Of a stretch of 64,000 nucleotides of DNA, positions 18,506-26,948 are shown piece by piece. The notes under the pieces were generated by a model that made no database searches, was not told where the DNA came from, and worked only from the letters and a program-made list of their open reading frames with translations. Position 1 is the first letter of the stretch. Each line of letters begins with the position of its first letter. The position numbers were made by a program, and so were the translations under genes. This DNA comes from Mesorhizobium sp. M3A.F.Ca.ET.080.04.2.1 (GTDB lineage Bacteria; Pseudomonadota; Alphaproteobacteria; Rhizobiales; Rhizobiaceae): positions 992,001-1,056,000 of the forward strand of contig NZ_CP034451.1 in assembly GCF_003952525.1 (NCBI RefSeq), read 5' to 3'.

Positions 18506-19662
18506 CAGGGGAATCGCATATGGCTTTTTGGGACTTGAAGTTGGCCTGAGAAGGGATTCTTTGGGCAGGCAGTCGAACGAAGGAGAGACTGCCATTTCCA
18601 GCCTTGAGAGCTATTTTGGCGCGCTGCCCGATCCGCGCGCCGGCAATGCCACGCATCGGCTTGGCGATTTGATCGTGATGATGATCGCGGCGAGCCTGTG
18701 CGGGGCGAGCAATGCGACGGAGTTCTCGTTGTTCGCGCAAGAGCGCAAGCAGGCGCTGTCGCGGTTGATCGAATATGAGGTGGCGCCCAGCCACGACACC
18801 TTCTCGCGGCTGTTGCGGCTGCTGGATCCAGAGGCGTTCGGCCGTGCTTTCGCCGCCTTTGCCGCGGGCTTCGCGCGTGCCTGCGAGGAGGTGGTCTCGC
18901 TCGACGGCAAGGCGCTGCGGCGAGCCTATGAGAAGGGCCTTGCGGCCAGTCCGCCGCTGACGGTGTCAGCCTTCGCCGCCGAGACGCGGCTGTGTCTGGC
19001 GGCGGTATCGCCCGGCGCCGGAGAGAACGAGGTCGAGGCAGCCCTCAGGGTCGTCGAACTCATTGATCTTACTGGCAGAATGGTCACCGCCGATGCGCTC
19101 CACTGTCACACGCGCATGGCAAAGGCCATCACCGAACGCGGCGGCGACTACCTGCTCGCGCTTAAAGGAAACCGCCGGCACTGGGTTGCTCACGCCAAGC
19201 AACAACTGACCGAGATCACCCCCCGCTGTCGCGGAGCGGACTGAAACCAGCCATGGCCGCAGCGAATGGCGGCAGGCCGAGGTCGTGGCGGCGGCCGAAC
19301 CGCTGATGCCCGGTCACAAAGCCTTCATCCGCATCACCAGCCGGCGCGACCAGACCAAGCCGCTGACGCGCCTGTTCATGGCTTCCACATTGCTATCACC
19401 GCAACAGGCGCTCGAACTCACAAGAGCCCATTGGCAGATCGAGAATGGGCTGCATTGGATGCTCGACGTCCATCTGGACGAGGATCAATCCCGCGCCCGC
19501 AAGGACAATGCTCCCGCCAACACCGCGCTCCTCAACCGCATCGCCAGAAACATCCTTCAGGGCGCCGATGTCGACAAAGTCCCCATTAGCCACCGCATCA
19601 AGAAATGCGCCTGGAATGACGACTACCTCATCCAGGCGCTTACTCATATGCGATAGCCCTGG
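18506..19662 (+). mobile_element. ISAs1-family insertion sequence
   Basis: A ~1.16-kb element with terminal inverted repeats: left end CAGGGGAATCGCATATG (18506-18522), right end CATATGCGATAGCCCTG (19645-19661), matching at 15 of 17 positions. The 10-base sequence CCCTTGCGGG occurs directly before the left end (18496-18505) and directly after the right end (19663-19672), consistent with a target duplication of the length known for this family. Joining the flanks rebuilds an extragenic palindrome of the kind seen nearby, so the element landed in such a repeat. Its single gene encodes an ISAs1-type DDE transposase in two frames. Confidence 0.88.
18561..19656 (+). pseudogene. ISAs1-family transposase, frameshifted
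   Basis: Encodes a DDE transposase of the ISAs1 group: N-terminal DDE-associated region (SLESYFGALPDPRAGN, HRLGDLIVMMIAASLCGA), first catalytic Asp in SLDGKALRRA, second in VTADALHCHTRMA, and the C-terminal HWQIENGLHWMLDVHLDED with the catalytic Glu. The reading frame breaks in a run of six C at 19219-19224. With five C the frame would continue ITPAVAERTETSHGRSEW into the downstream part, which is intact to its stop at 19656. No ATG opens the N-terminal frame; the TTG at 18561, or an ATT at 18594 preceded by AAGGAG, is the likely start. Inactive unless the ribosome slips at the C-run. Confidence 0.8.
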
Positions 19663-19830
19663 CCCTTGCGGGGGAGATGTCCGGCAGGACAGAGAGGGGT
19701 GTGCGGGAACACAGACCTAGGCGTGGTCTATTTTTACAACCAGCGTGCATGGGTAGGGCGAAAGGCTGGCGGGACAGCACCCCCTCTGCCTTGCCAGGCA
19801 TCTCCCCCGCAAGGGGGGAGATTGGCAGCT
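19663..19830. repeat. Extragenic palindrome half-copy and an inverted full copy
   Basis: The sequence just right of the insertion sequence (GGGGAGATGTCCGGCAGGAC, from 19671) continues the palindrome interrupted at 18505. A second copy in the opposite orientation occupies ~19768-19830, containing CACCCCCTCTGCC, CATCTCCCCCGC and AAGGGGGGAGATTGGCAG. Related copies are at 47591-47748. The rest of the gap to 19934 shows no gene. Confidence 0.65.
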
Positions 19831-19934
19831 ACGCCGCTTTCGCCAATTGTCAGCGGTGGCGCAAACACTCCTCGTCTGAAGCTCTTGCGGATGCGGCACA
19901 GTTGGGGAATGTTCCGGCATCGCTGGAGACCCCG

Positions 19935-20567
19935 ATGCCCGACGCCGCCAACCATTTCACCTTCGCGCTGATCTGCCTCGGCATGGTGCTGACGCCGGGA
20001 CCGAACATGATCTACCTGATCTCGCGCGCGCTGTCGCAGGGGCCGAAGGCCGGGCTGATCTCGCTCGGCGGCGTGGCGCTGGGGTTCCTGTTCTATGTGC
20101 TGTCGGCTGCGTTCGGCATCACGGCGCTGCTGTTCGCCGTGCCTTTTGCCTATGACGCGTTGCGCTTCGCCGGCGCGCTCTATCTGCTGTGGCTGGCCTG
20201 GCAGGCGCTCAGGCCCGGCGGCCGCTCGCCATTCCAGGTCCGCGAGTTGCCGAAGGACAGGCCGCGCAAGCTGTTCGTCATGGGGCTGATGACCAACCTG
20301 CTCAACCCGAAGGTAGCGGTGCTTTATCTTTCGCTGCTGCCGCAGTTCATCAACCCGGCGAAGGGCCATGTTCTGTCACAGCTTCTGGTGCTGGGCGTGA
20401 CGCAGATCTCGATCAGCCTCACCGTCAACGCCATCATCGCGGTGACCGCCGGCTCGATCGCCACCTTCCTTGCCGGACGGCCGTTCTGGCTGGTCATCCA
20501 GCGCTGGATGATGGGCACTGTGCTGGCCGCGCTGGCGCTGAGGATGGCGACCGAGGCGCAACGGTAG
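19935..20567 (+). CDS. LysE/RhtB family amino-acid exporter, copy 1
   Basis: Inner-membrane exporter of the LysE superfamily (amino acids or related metabolites), 210 residues with about six membrane helices. The N-terminal helix contains the family signature LGMVLTPGPNMIYLISRALSQGPKAG with the invariant PGPN, and the middle carries MGLMTNLLNPKVAVLYLSLLPQF. The ATG at 19935 has GGAG six bases upstream; the open frame extends 258 bases further but crosses the repeat region. It converges on the DUF2189 gene across a repeat hairpin. A second, diverged LysE-type gene lies at 56.4-57 kb. The exported substrate cannot be inferred. Confidence 0.9.
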   Translation: MPDAANHFTFALICLGMVLTPGPNMIYLISRALSQGPKAGLISLGGVALGFLFYVLSAAFGITALLFAVPFAYDALRFAGALYLLWLAWQALRPGGRSPFQVRELPKDRPRKLFVMGLMTNLLNPKVAVLYLSLLPQFINPAKGHVLSQLLVLGVTQISISLTVNAIIAVTAGSIATFLAGRPFWLVIQRWMMGTVLAALALRMATEAQR

Positions 20568-20574
20568 AGCAATT

Positions 20575-20690
20575 CCAGCAAGAGTATGAAACGGTTGGGC
20601 TCGGCGACTTCGCCGTAGCCTTCCGTCCGGAATTTGCGTCAAAACAAAGAGATAGAGCGGCTTGCCGTTTGAAACGGTGAGCCGCTCCAG
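20575..20690. repeat. Extragenic repeat with hairpin between convergent genes
   Basis: An AGAGCAATTCCAGCAAGAGT-like start and an AAAACAAAGAGATAGAGCGG stretch resemble a frequent mesorhizobial repeat. It ends in a strong hairpin: GAGCGGCT (20655-20662) with AGCCGCTC (20680-20687), inner CCGTT (20665-20669) with AACGG (20673-20677), and a 3-base loop. Its place between converging stops suggests it could end transcription, though there is no T-run. Confidence 0.6.
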
Positions 20691-20749
20691 CCGGGCCGGC
20701 GATATTCAGGCCCGGCCCGAGCTGAATCTCAGCGCGCCCAGGTTTTGCT

Positions 20750-21574
20750 CTACATCGGCCGGCGCACCGGCCGGCTCTTCTCCGGCTCCACAACCCTGCG
20801 GTAAAGATGCCAGGTCGCATGACCGAGGACCGGCACCACGACGGCAAGGCCGGCAAACAGCGGGATCGAGCCGATCACCAGCAGCACGGCCACAGTCAGG
20901 CCCCAGAGCGCCATCTGCAGCGGGTTGGCCATCACTGCGCGCGCCGACGTCTCGATGGCCGAGACGGCGCCGACATCGCGATCGAGCAGCAGCGGGAAGG
21001 CCACGACCGTCGTCGCCAGCACGATGACGGCGAAGACGAAGCCGGCGGCGTTGCCGAGCAGGATCAGCGTCCAGCCCTTGCCGGTCGTCAGCACCTCGCG
21101 CAGGAAGGTGCCCACGGAAGCCGGCGGCTCGGCGCCGAACAGGCTGGTGTAGATCGACTGCGCAGTGAACAGCCACAGAAGGAAGAGGGCGAAGAGCAGG
21201 ATGCCGATCACCGCGATCGAGGGCAGCGCTGGTGAATGGCGTACGTCGAGCGCATGGTGCCAGCGGCTGCTCATGCCCAGCTCGCGCCGGCGGCTGATCT
21301 CATAGAGGCCGATCGCCGCGAAGGGGCCGATCAGCGCGAAGCCCGACATCAGCGGATAGACAAGCTGGATGGCGTTGGAGCCGGAGGTCCATCGCGTCAG
21401 GATCAGGCCGACGATCGGATAGATCAGGCACAGGAACACGTAGTGGGACGGCTTGGCCCAGAAGTCCTCGGCGCCGAGCCGCAGCGCATCCCAAAGATCC
21501 GACGTGGTGATGTGGCGCACCGTGGGCTGCACATGCATCCCTTGCGCGTCCGCCATGACATGAAAACCGGCCAT
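20750..21574 (-). CDS. DUF2189 domain-containing membrane protein
   Basis: Multi-spanning inner-membrane protein of 274 residues, function unknown. It opens with a soluble segment (VRHITTSDLWDALRLGAEDFWAKPSHYVF) typical of DUF2189, followed by about six hydrophobic helices in pairs (FLCLIYPIVGLIL; LMSGFALIGPFAAIGLYEISRRRE; AVIGILLFALFLLWLF) and a basic C-terminus. The ATG at 21574 has GGAGG six bases upstream. It stands alone, convergent with the LysE gene and divergent from the CAP-domain lipoprotein gene across 167 bases. Confidence 0.85.
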   Translation of the reverse strand: MAGFHVMADAQGMHVQPTVRHITTSDLWDALRLGAEDFWAKPSHYVFLCLIYPIVGLILTRWTSGSNAIQLVYPLMSGFALIGPFAAIGLYEISRRRELGMSSRWHHALDVRHSPALPSIAVIGILLFALFLLWLFTAQSIYTSLFGAEPPASVGTFLREVLTTGKGWTLILLGNAAGFVFAVIVLATTVVAFPLLLDRDVGAVSAIETSARAVMANPLQMALWGLTVAVLLVIGSIPLFAGLAVVVPVLGHATWHLYRRVVEPEKSRPVRRPM

Positions 21575-21741
21575 AACCGTCCTCCGTTGATGTCGGGGCG
21601 GTCACCTCCTGGGGGGTGGCCGCCCAAGGCTGCCACTTCTAAACGCTGCGACCATAACCGATACTGGACCAAGAGTCGCCGCTTCAGGCGATTTTTGTCA
21701 TCTGCCCGGCAAAAGCCATGATCGCCGGTATCAGAGGCGAT

Positions 21742-22248
21742 ATGACCATCTCCACCACCGAATCTTCCCTCCTCAATCGTCGCATGCTGCTCGGGGCCGC
21801 CGGGCTGGCAGCACTCGGCGCTGTCGCCGCCTGCAGCACCACCTCGCTGCCGACCGGCGAAGGCGCCGGCGTTTCGTCCTCCGCCACAACCACGCTGGCC
21901 AGCATCCGTTCGTCTGCCGGTCTGCCGGCGCTGGTTCCGGATACGCAGCTCGAGCAGGCGGCGCTCCAACAGGCCGGTTACATGGCGTCGGGCGCACGCA
22001 TGAGCCATACCACCGGCTGGGGCAAGGATTTCGCCTCGCGCATGAAGGACAACGGCGTCCGGGGCGCCGCGGGAGAGAACATCGCCGAGGGAACTTTCGA
22101 CCAGCGGGAACTGTTCGACAGGTGGATGCATTCGGACGGCCATCGCCGCAACATGCTCGATCCTGACTTCAGCCGCTTCGGACTCGCTTATGTGCGCGAC
22201 GGCCGTGATCCCAATCTGCGCTACTGGGCGCTGGTGCTCGGCAGGTAG
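21742..22248 (+). CDS. CAP (SCP-like) domain lipoprotein
   Basis: Predicted exported lipoprotein: basic N-terminus, hydrophobic core and the lipobox AVAAC, which would be acylated at Cys after a twin-Arg-like LNRRMLLGAAG stretch. The remaining ~130 residues are a CAP/SCP domain, with the pattern of an N-terminal AALQQAGYMA helix, the HTTGWGKDFASRM segment, GENIAEG, and WMHSDGHRRNMLDPDFSRFGLAY. The latter two are the CAP motifs holding the conserved Glu and His. The ATG at 21742 follows AGAGG; an ATG at 21718 is in frame. Function of bacterial CAP proteins is mostly unknown, probably cell-envelope related. Confidence 0.88.
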   Translation: MTISTTESSLLNRRMLLGAAGLAALGAVAACSTTSLPTGEGAGVSSSATTTLASIRSSAGLPALVPDTQLEQAALQQAGYMASGARMSHTTGWGKDFASRMKDNGVRGAAGENIAEGTFDQRELFDRWMHSDGHRRNMLDPDFSRFGLAYVRDGRDPNLRYWALVLGR

Positions 22249-22268
22249 GAGCCGTCACGCGGGCGCGG

Positions 22269-24953
22269 TCATTCCTTGCGCCCGCCGCCGAGCATCTTCT
22301 CGATCTCGAGCGCGCCGATCGGCTTGCTGAAATGATAACCCTGCATCTCGTCGCAATTGTTCTTGCGCAGGAAGGCCACCTGGTCGTCGGTTTCGACGCC
22401 TTCCGCGATGACCCTCAGGTTGAGCTTCTGCCCCAGTGAGATAACGGCGCTGGCAACAGCCTGGTCGTTCTCGTCCGCGGCGAGATCGTTGATGAACGAC
22501 TTGTCGATCTTCAAGCGTGCGACGGGAAAAGTCTTCAGCGAGCTCAGGCTGGAATAGCCGGTGCCGAAGTCGTCGATCGATATCTGCACGCCCAGGGCCT
22601 GGAGTTCGTTCATCGTGGAGACCGCCAGATCGACATCCTGCATGATCAGGCTTTCGGTGACCTCGAGCTCGAGATAGCGGGCCTCGAGGCCGCTGTCCGC
22701 CAAGGCTTTGACGACACGAGCGACAAGGTTCTTCTCGCGGAATTGCCGCGCGGACACATTCACGCAGACGGCGATCGGCGGCAGTCCGGCATTCTGCCAG
22801 GCCTTGTTCTGCCGGCACGCCTCCTGCAGCACCCAGTCGCCGATCTGCACGATCAGGCCCGATTCCTCGGCGGTCGGAATGAACGTCCTGGGCGACACCA
22901 TGCCTCGTGTCGGATGCTTCCAGCGGACCAGCGCCTCGACCGCGAAGATGCGCCCCGTCCGGAGATCGAGTTGCGGCTGATAGAGAAGCATGAATTCCGA
23001 ACGCGCCAAGGCGTTTCGCAACTCCTCCCGGAGCACGAATTTCTCATGCGCCCTGATGTTGAACTCGGGAGCATAGAACTGGAAATTGTCGCGGCCGAAC
23101 TCCTTCGCGCTGTACATGGCCGCATCGGCATTGGCCAGCAGCGCGTCCAGGCTGGTTCCGTCCTTCGGGTAGTTTGCCACGCCGATGCTGGCGGTGGTCC
23201 TCAGCCGGTGCCCTCCCAATTGAATTGGAGCCGCGATCGCAACCTGGATCCTGCGCACCATCTCGGAGGCGTGATCGAGGTTCGTCGGCTGGTCGGACAA
23301 CACGACGACGAATTCGTCGCCGCCGAGCCGCACGACGGTGTCCGACGGCGTGACGCACTGGACCATCCGGCTGGCGACGGTCTTCAGCAGCTCGTCTCCG
23401 GCGTTGTGACCGAGCGTGTCGTTGACCAGCTTGAAGTTGTCCAGATCGATGAACAGGATCGTTATCCACCGGCCGTAACGCTGGGCGTAGAGGATCGACT
23501 GCGATAGACGATCCTCCAGCAGCGCGCGGTTGGGAAGCCCGGTCAGCGCATCGTGGTTGGCCATGAAATGGATCTGCTCCACGGAAAGCTTGCGCTCGAT
23601 GGCGATCCCGGCGATGTGCGTGGTGAATTCGATGAGCTTCCTTTCGGCGGCCGTCGGTTCGCGTGCGGTCATCGAGTACATGGCGAAGACGCCAAGCACC
23701 GCGCCCTGATGGGAAAGGATCGGCGTCGACCAGCACGAACGATAGCCATAGGGCGCGACCAGATGGCGATAGCCTTCCCAAAGCGGATCCTGCGTGATGT
23801 CGGTGACGAACACCGGCTCCCGGCGGTAGGCGGCGGTTCCGCACGATCCCGCCTTCGGACCGATGGCGCTGCCGTCGATGGCGCTCGTATAGTCTTTCGC
23901 CAGGCTGGGCGCCGAGCCGTGCCGCAGGCGGCCGCTCTTGTCGAGCAGGAGCACCGATCCAAATATCGCGTGGAGCTGGGATTCGACCAGCAGCATCAGC
24001 TTATCAAGAACGTCCTCCAGCGGCGCGCCCGTCGCGATCATTTCCAGAATGTGAGCCTGCCCGTCGCGGAGGACGTCGGCCCGCTTGCGGGCGGTGATAT
24101 CGTGGGCGATGCCGAGCAGGCCGAGAGTCTCGCCGTCCGAATTGCGAAGGGGAACCTTTGTCGAGGACACCCATTTGCCGGCGCCGGAGGCATCGACAAC
24201 GAATTCCTCCTCGTCGATCATCGGTTCTCCGCTGCGCAGTATTCTCTGTTCGCTATCGTGAAAACTGCGCGCCATCTCCGGGGCATGGAGATCGAAATCG
24301 GACAGGCCGATCATGTCGCTGGTCTTTTCCCGCCCGCTGTCGGTGGCAAGCGCCTTGTTGGCGACCACGAAGCGGCCATCGGCGCTCTTGATCCATAGAT
24401 AATCCGGCACCCAGTCGATCAGCGCCTGCAGCGAGATCCGCTCGTCGGCGAACTGCCGGCTGGCGATGAGTTCCGTGATGTCCTCATGCGTGGCCACCCA
24501 GCCGCCGTCGGGCATCGGCTGGTGGCGGACCTCGATCGTGCGGCCATCGCTTAGTCTGGCGTTCCATGTTCTGGGCTCACCCGCTTTGTTCACCGACCGG
24601 GCCGCCTCGAGATAGGCGTCGGTCGGCATGACCGAGGTGCCGGCAGCCACGCGCAGTTCAATGATTTCGCGCAGCGTCATGCCCGGCTGCAATGCGCCTG
24701 GCGCAATGCCGTAGATCTCCGCATATCGGCGGTTGCACAGAATGATCCGTTCGTCGACGCCGAAGAAGCAAATGCCGAGCGAGATGTTGTCGATGGCCGT
24801 CTCGAACCGCAGCGCCTGGCTTTCGAGCGCAGTGATCCTGGCGCGAAGCTCCCGCTCGAGCGTTTCGTAGGAAGCTGTTGCCAACTTTGCCAGTGCGGCC
24901 AGTTCGGCCCTCTCTGGCGCTTCGTTGGCCCCTCTTGATGGTTTGGTGGCCAA
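22269..24953 (-). CDS. PAS/GAF-GGDEF-EAL cyclic-di-GMP protein
   Basis: Signalling protein predicted to make and/or degrade cyclic di-GMP. Domains in order: a short coiled N-terminus, two PAS domains (~50-165 and ~185-300; ICFFGVDERIILCNRRYAEI and DYLWIKSADGRFVVANKALA), a GAF domain (~320-450), a GGDEF domain with an intact GGDEF at 544-548, and an EAL domain with EAL at 673-675 (EALVRWKHP) and DDFGTGYSSL. Both catalytic signatures look intact, so it may be bifunctional. No membrane helices, so sensing is cytoplasmic. The TTG at 24953 is chosen because AAGGA lies upstream and the frame before it is Cys-rich and unlike this family; an ATG at 25082 is in frame. Confidence 0.9.
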   Translation of the reverse strand: MATKPSRGANEAPERAELAALAKLATASYETLERELRARITALESQALRFETAIDNISLGICFFGVDERIILCNRRYAEIYGIAPGALQPGMTLREIIELRVAAGTSVMPTDAYLEAARSVNKAGEPRTWNARLSDGRTIEVRHQPMPDGGWVATHEDITELIASRQFADERISLQALIDWVPDYLWIKSADGRFVVANKALATDSGREKTSDMIGLSDFDLHAPEMARSFHDSEQRILRSGEPMIDEEEFVVDASGAGKWVSSTKVPLRNSDGETLGLLGIAHDITARKRADVLRDGQAHILEMIATGAPLEDVLDKLMLLVESQLHAIFGSVLLLDKSGRLRHGSAPSLAKDYTSAIDGSAIGPKAGSCGTAAYRREPVFVTDITQDPLWEGYRHLVAPYGYRSCWSTPILSHQGAVLGVFAMYSMTAREPTAAERKLIEFTTHIAGIAIERKLSVEQIHFMANHDALTGLPNRALLEDRLSQSILYAQRYGRWITILFIDLDNFKLVNDTLGHNAGDELLKTVASRMVQCVTPSDTVVRLGGDEFVVVLSDQPTNLDHASEMVRRIQVAIAAPIQLGGHRLRTTASIGVANYPKDGTSLDALLANADAAMYSAKEFGRDNFQFYAPEFNIRAHEKFVLREELRNALARSEFMLLYQPQLDLRTGRIFAVEALVRWKHPTRGMVSPRTFIPTAEESGLIVQIGDWVLQEACRQNKAWQNAGLPPIAVCVNVSARQFREKNLVARVVKALADSGLEARYLELEVTESLIMQDVDLAVSTMNELQALGVQISIDDFGTGYSSLSSLKTFPVARLKIDKSFINDLAADENDQAVASAVISLGQKLNLRVIAEGVETDDQVAFLRKNNCDEMQGYHFSKPIGALEIEKMLGGGRKE

Positions 24954-25293
24954 GCAGAGTTCCTTCGTCCCAATGCCGGGAAAACAACAAGGCGGTCCGC
25001 GGCAGCTAAAGGCTGCGATATCTTGCCCATTACATACTAATGGTAGGTGAACGCACGCGGGAGACAGCTGGAAGCTGCACAACGTGACCGGCTGTGGTCT
25101 GGGTTCTCAAGATAACAAGCCTGCATGGATGGCCAGCGGATTGCAGACGACCGGCTCTGCTAGGCGCCGCGCAGGCGCGAGACTTGCTCGAATTCTTTGG
25201 GCTGGCGGCCCATTGTTAGGAACCGGGCGGATCAACTATTGCTAATGCAGTCGCGCAAAATATGGATGCTTTGGCTGAGGCTACTTTCCACAC
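24954..25293. other. Intergenic region with no recognised gene
   Basis: About 340 bases between the start of the cyclic-di-GMP gene and the stop of the EmrB-type gene. Base composition is less GC-rich than the surroundings, no frame shows codon bias or a family motif, and no strong hairpin was seen. It presumably holds the promoter of the cyclic-di-GMP gene. Confidence 0.5.
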
Positions 25294-26826
25294 TCAGTCC
25301 ATATGGGCCGCCGGCGCGGCACCGGCCGGCGCCGCCTTGGGCTTGCGCAGCAGGAACACGAACGGGATCGCCAGCAGCGTCATCACCATCAGGATTTTGA
25401 AATCGTTGACGTAGGAGATCATCATCGCCTGCAGGTTCACCGCCCTGTCCACTTGTGAAAGCGCCATCGGATCGCCGCTGGCCGCCGCCGGGGAAGCGGC
25501 CCAGAGGTTCGGATTATAGGGATTGATGAAGGCCGCGAGCTCGCCGTGATTGATCTGCGTGTTGCGCACCATGAGCGCCGCGACAACCGACACGCCGATC
25601 GAGGAGCCGAGATTGCGCACCAGGCTGAACAGCGAGGTGGCGTCGGTGCGGTAGCGCTCGTCGAGCGTGGCGAAGGCAACCGTCGACAGCGGCACGAACA
25701 CCATGCCCATGCCCAGGCCCTGGACGATGCCCGACGTGATGATCAGCCAGTTGTCCATCTGCGGCGTGAAGCTCGCCATCGTGTAGAGCGATTGCGCGGT
25801 GAGCAGAAAGCCGATGACGACGAGGATGCGCGCGTCGATCCTGTGCATGATGCGGCCGACCAGCAGCATCGAAATCATCGTGCCGACACCGCGGGGGCCC
25901 AACACGACGCCGATGGTCATGGTCGGATAGCCGAAGATGGTCGCCAGCATCGGCGGCAGCAGCGACATCGAGGCCAGGATCAACACTCCCATGACGAAAA
26001 TGAAGGCCAGTCCGGTCACGAAATTGCGGTCAAGGAAGATCTTGGGATCGATGAAGGGATGCTCGGCCGTCACCGTGTGAATGATGAACACCCAGAAGCC
26101 GGTGAGCGACAGGCCAAGCTCGATCCAGATCTCGGCCGAGGAGAACCAATCGACCTCGCCGCCGCGGTCGAGCAGGAGCTGCAGCGCACCGACGCCGAGC
26201 GAGATCATGGCGAAGCCGAAGAAATCGAAGCCGCGCAAGCGCCGGGCAACGGCGGGCAGATAGGCGGCCATGCCAAGGAAGGCGAGGATGCCGACCGGCA
26301 GGTTGATGAAGAACACCCAGCGCCAGTTGAAATTCTCGGTCAGCCAGCCGCCGAGCGTGGGTCCGAGGATCGGCCCCAGCATGATGCCGGCGCCCCAGAT
26401 GGCCATCGCCTGGCCATGGCGCTCCTTCGGGTTGATGTCGAGCAGGAAAGTCTGCGACAGCGGCACGATCGCGGCGCCGAACACGCCCTGCAGCAGCCGG
26501 AACAGCACCATGGTCTCGAGGCTCCAGGCGAGGCCGCAGAGCATGGAAAAGATGGTGAAGCCGACGACGGCGGTGAGAAACAGCTGCTTGCGGCCGAGGC
26601 GGTCGGCAAGCCAGCCGGTGACCGGCGTCATGATCGCGGCCGCGACGATGTAGGAGGTCAGCACCCAGTTGATGTTGTCGGGCGAGGCGCCGAGATCACC
26701 GGTCATGGTCGGCAGCGCGACATTGGCGATCGTGGTGTCGAGCGCCTGCATGATCGTGGCCAGCATGAGCGCGACCGTGATCAGGCCGCGGTGGGGCACT
26801 TCCTTGAAAGGTTCCGGCGTGCTCAT
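25294..26826 (-). CDS. DHA2-family MFS drug efflux transporter (EmrB-like)
   Basis: Proton-driven exporter of the 14-helix DHA2 family, 510 residues. Family signatures are ALDTTIANVALPTM in helix 1, WVLTSYIVAAAIMTPVTGWLAD with GRKQLF in loop 2-3, and GAGIMLGPILGPTLGGWL (motif C of exporters) in helix 5. It is the third gene after a MarR regulator and an EmrA-like adaptor on the same strand, the standard emrRAB layout, so it probably forms a tripartite pump with the adaptor and an unlinked outer-membrane channel. The 122-base gap to the adaptor holds no obvious terminator. Substrates are likely hydrophobic toxins or phenolics. Confidence 0.93.
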   Translation of the reverse strand: MSTPEPFKEVPHRGLITVALMLATIMQALDTTIANVALPTMTGDLGASPDNINWVLTSYIVAAAIMTPVTGWLADRLGRKQLFLTAVVGFTIFSMLCGLAWSLETMVLFRLLQGVFGAAIVPLSQTFLLDINPKERHGQAMAIWGAGIMLGPILGPTLGGWLTENFNWRWVFFINLPVGILAFLGMAAYLPAVARRLRGFDFFGFAMISLGVGALQLLLDRGGEVDWFSSAEIWIELGLSLTGFWVFIIHTVTAEHPFIDPKIFLDRNFVTGLAFIFVMGVLILASMSLLPPMLATIFGYPTMTIGVVLGPRGVGTMISMLLVGRIMHRIDARILVVIGFLLTAQSLYTMASFTPQMDNWLIITSGIVQGLGMGMVFVPLSTVAFATLDERYRTDATSLFSLVRNLGSSIGVSVVAALMVRNTQINHGELAAFINPYNPNLWAASPAAASGDPMALSQVDRAVNLQAMMISYVNDFKILMVMTLLAIPFVFLLRKPKAAPAGAAPAAHMD

Positions 26827-26948
26827 GATGCGAAATTTCCGTGTCGGAAGCGCTTCAGCTTCGATCGAGCCGCTTGGCGGCTCGGCTCAAATGCCGATCC
26901 TTCCCACTCAAACAATCAGATCCCTGTTCACCGCGCGCTTCGCCGTCC

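Noticed and set aside
24954..25293. Possible gene in the gap upstream of the cyclic-di-GMP gene
   Set aside because: No frame has a start with ribosome-binding site and consistent codon bias; a 67-residue plus-strand frame has no coding character and runs into the EmrB gene.
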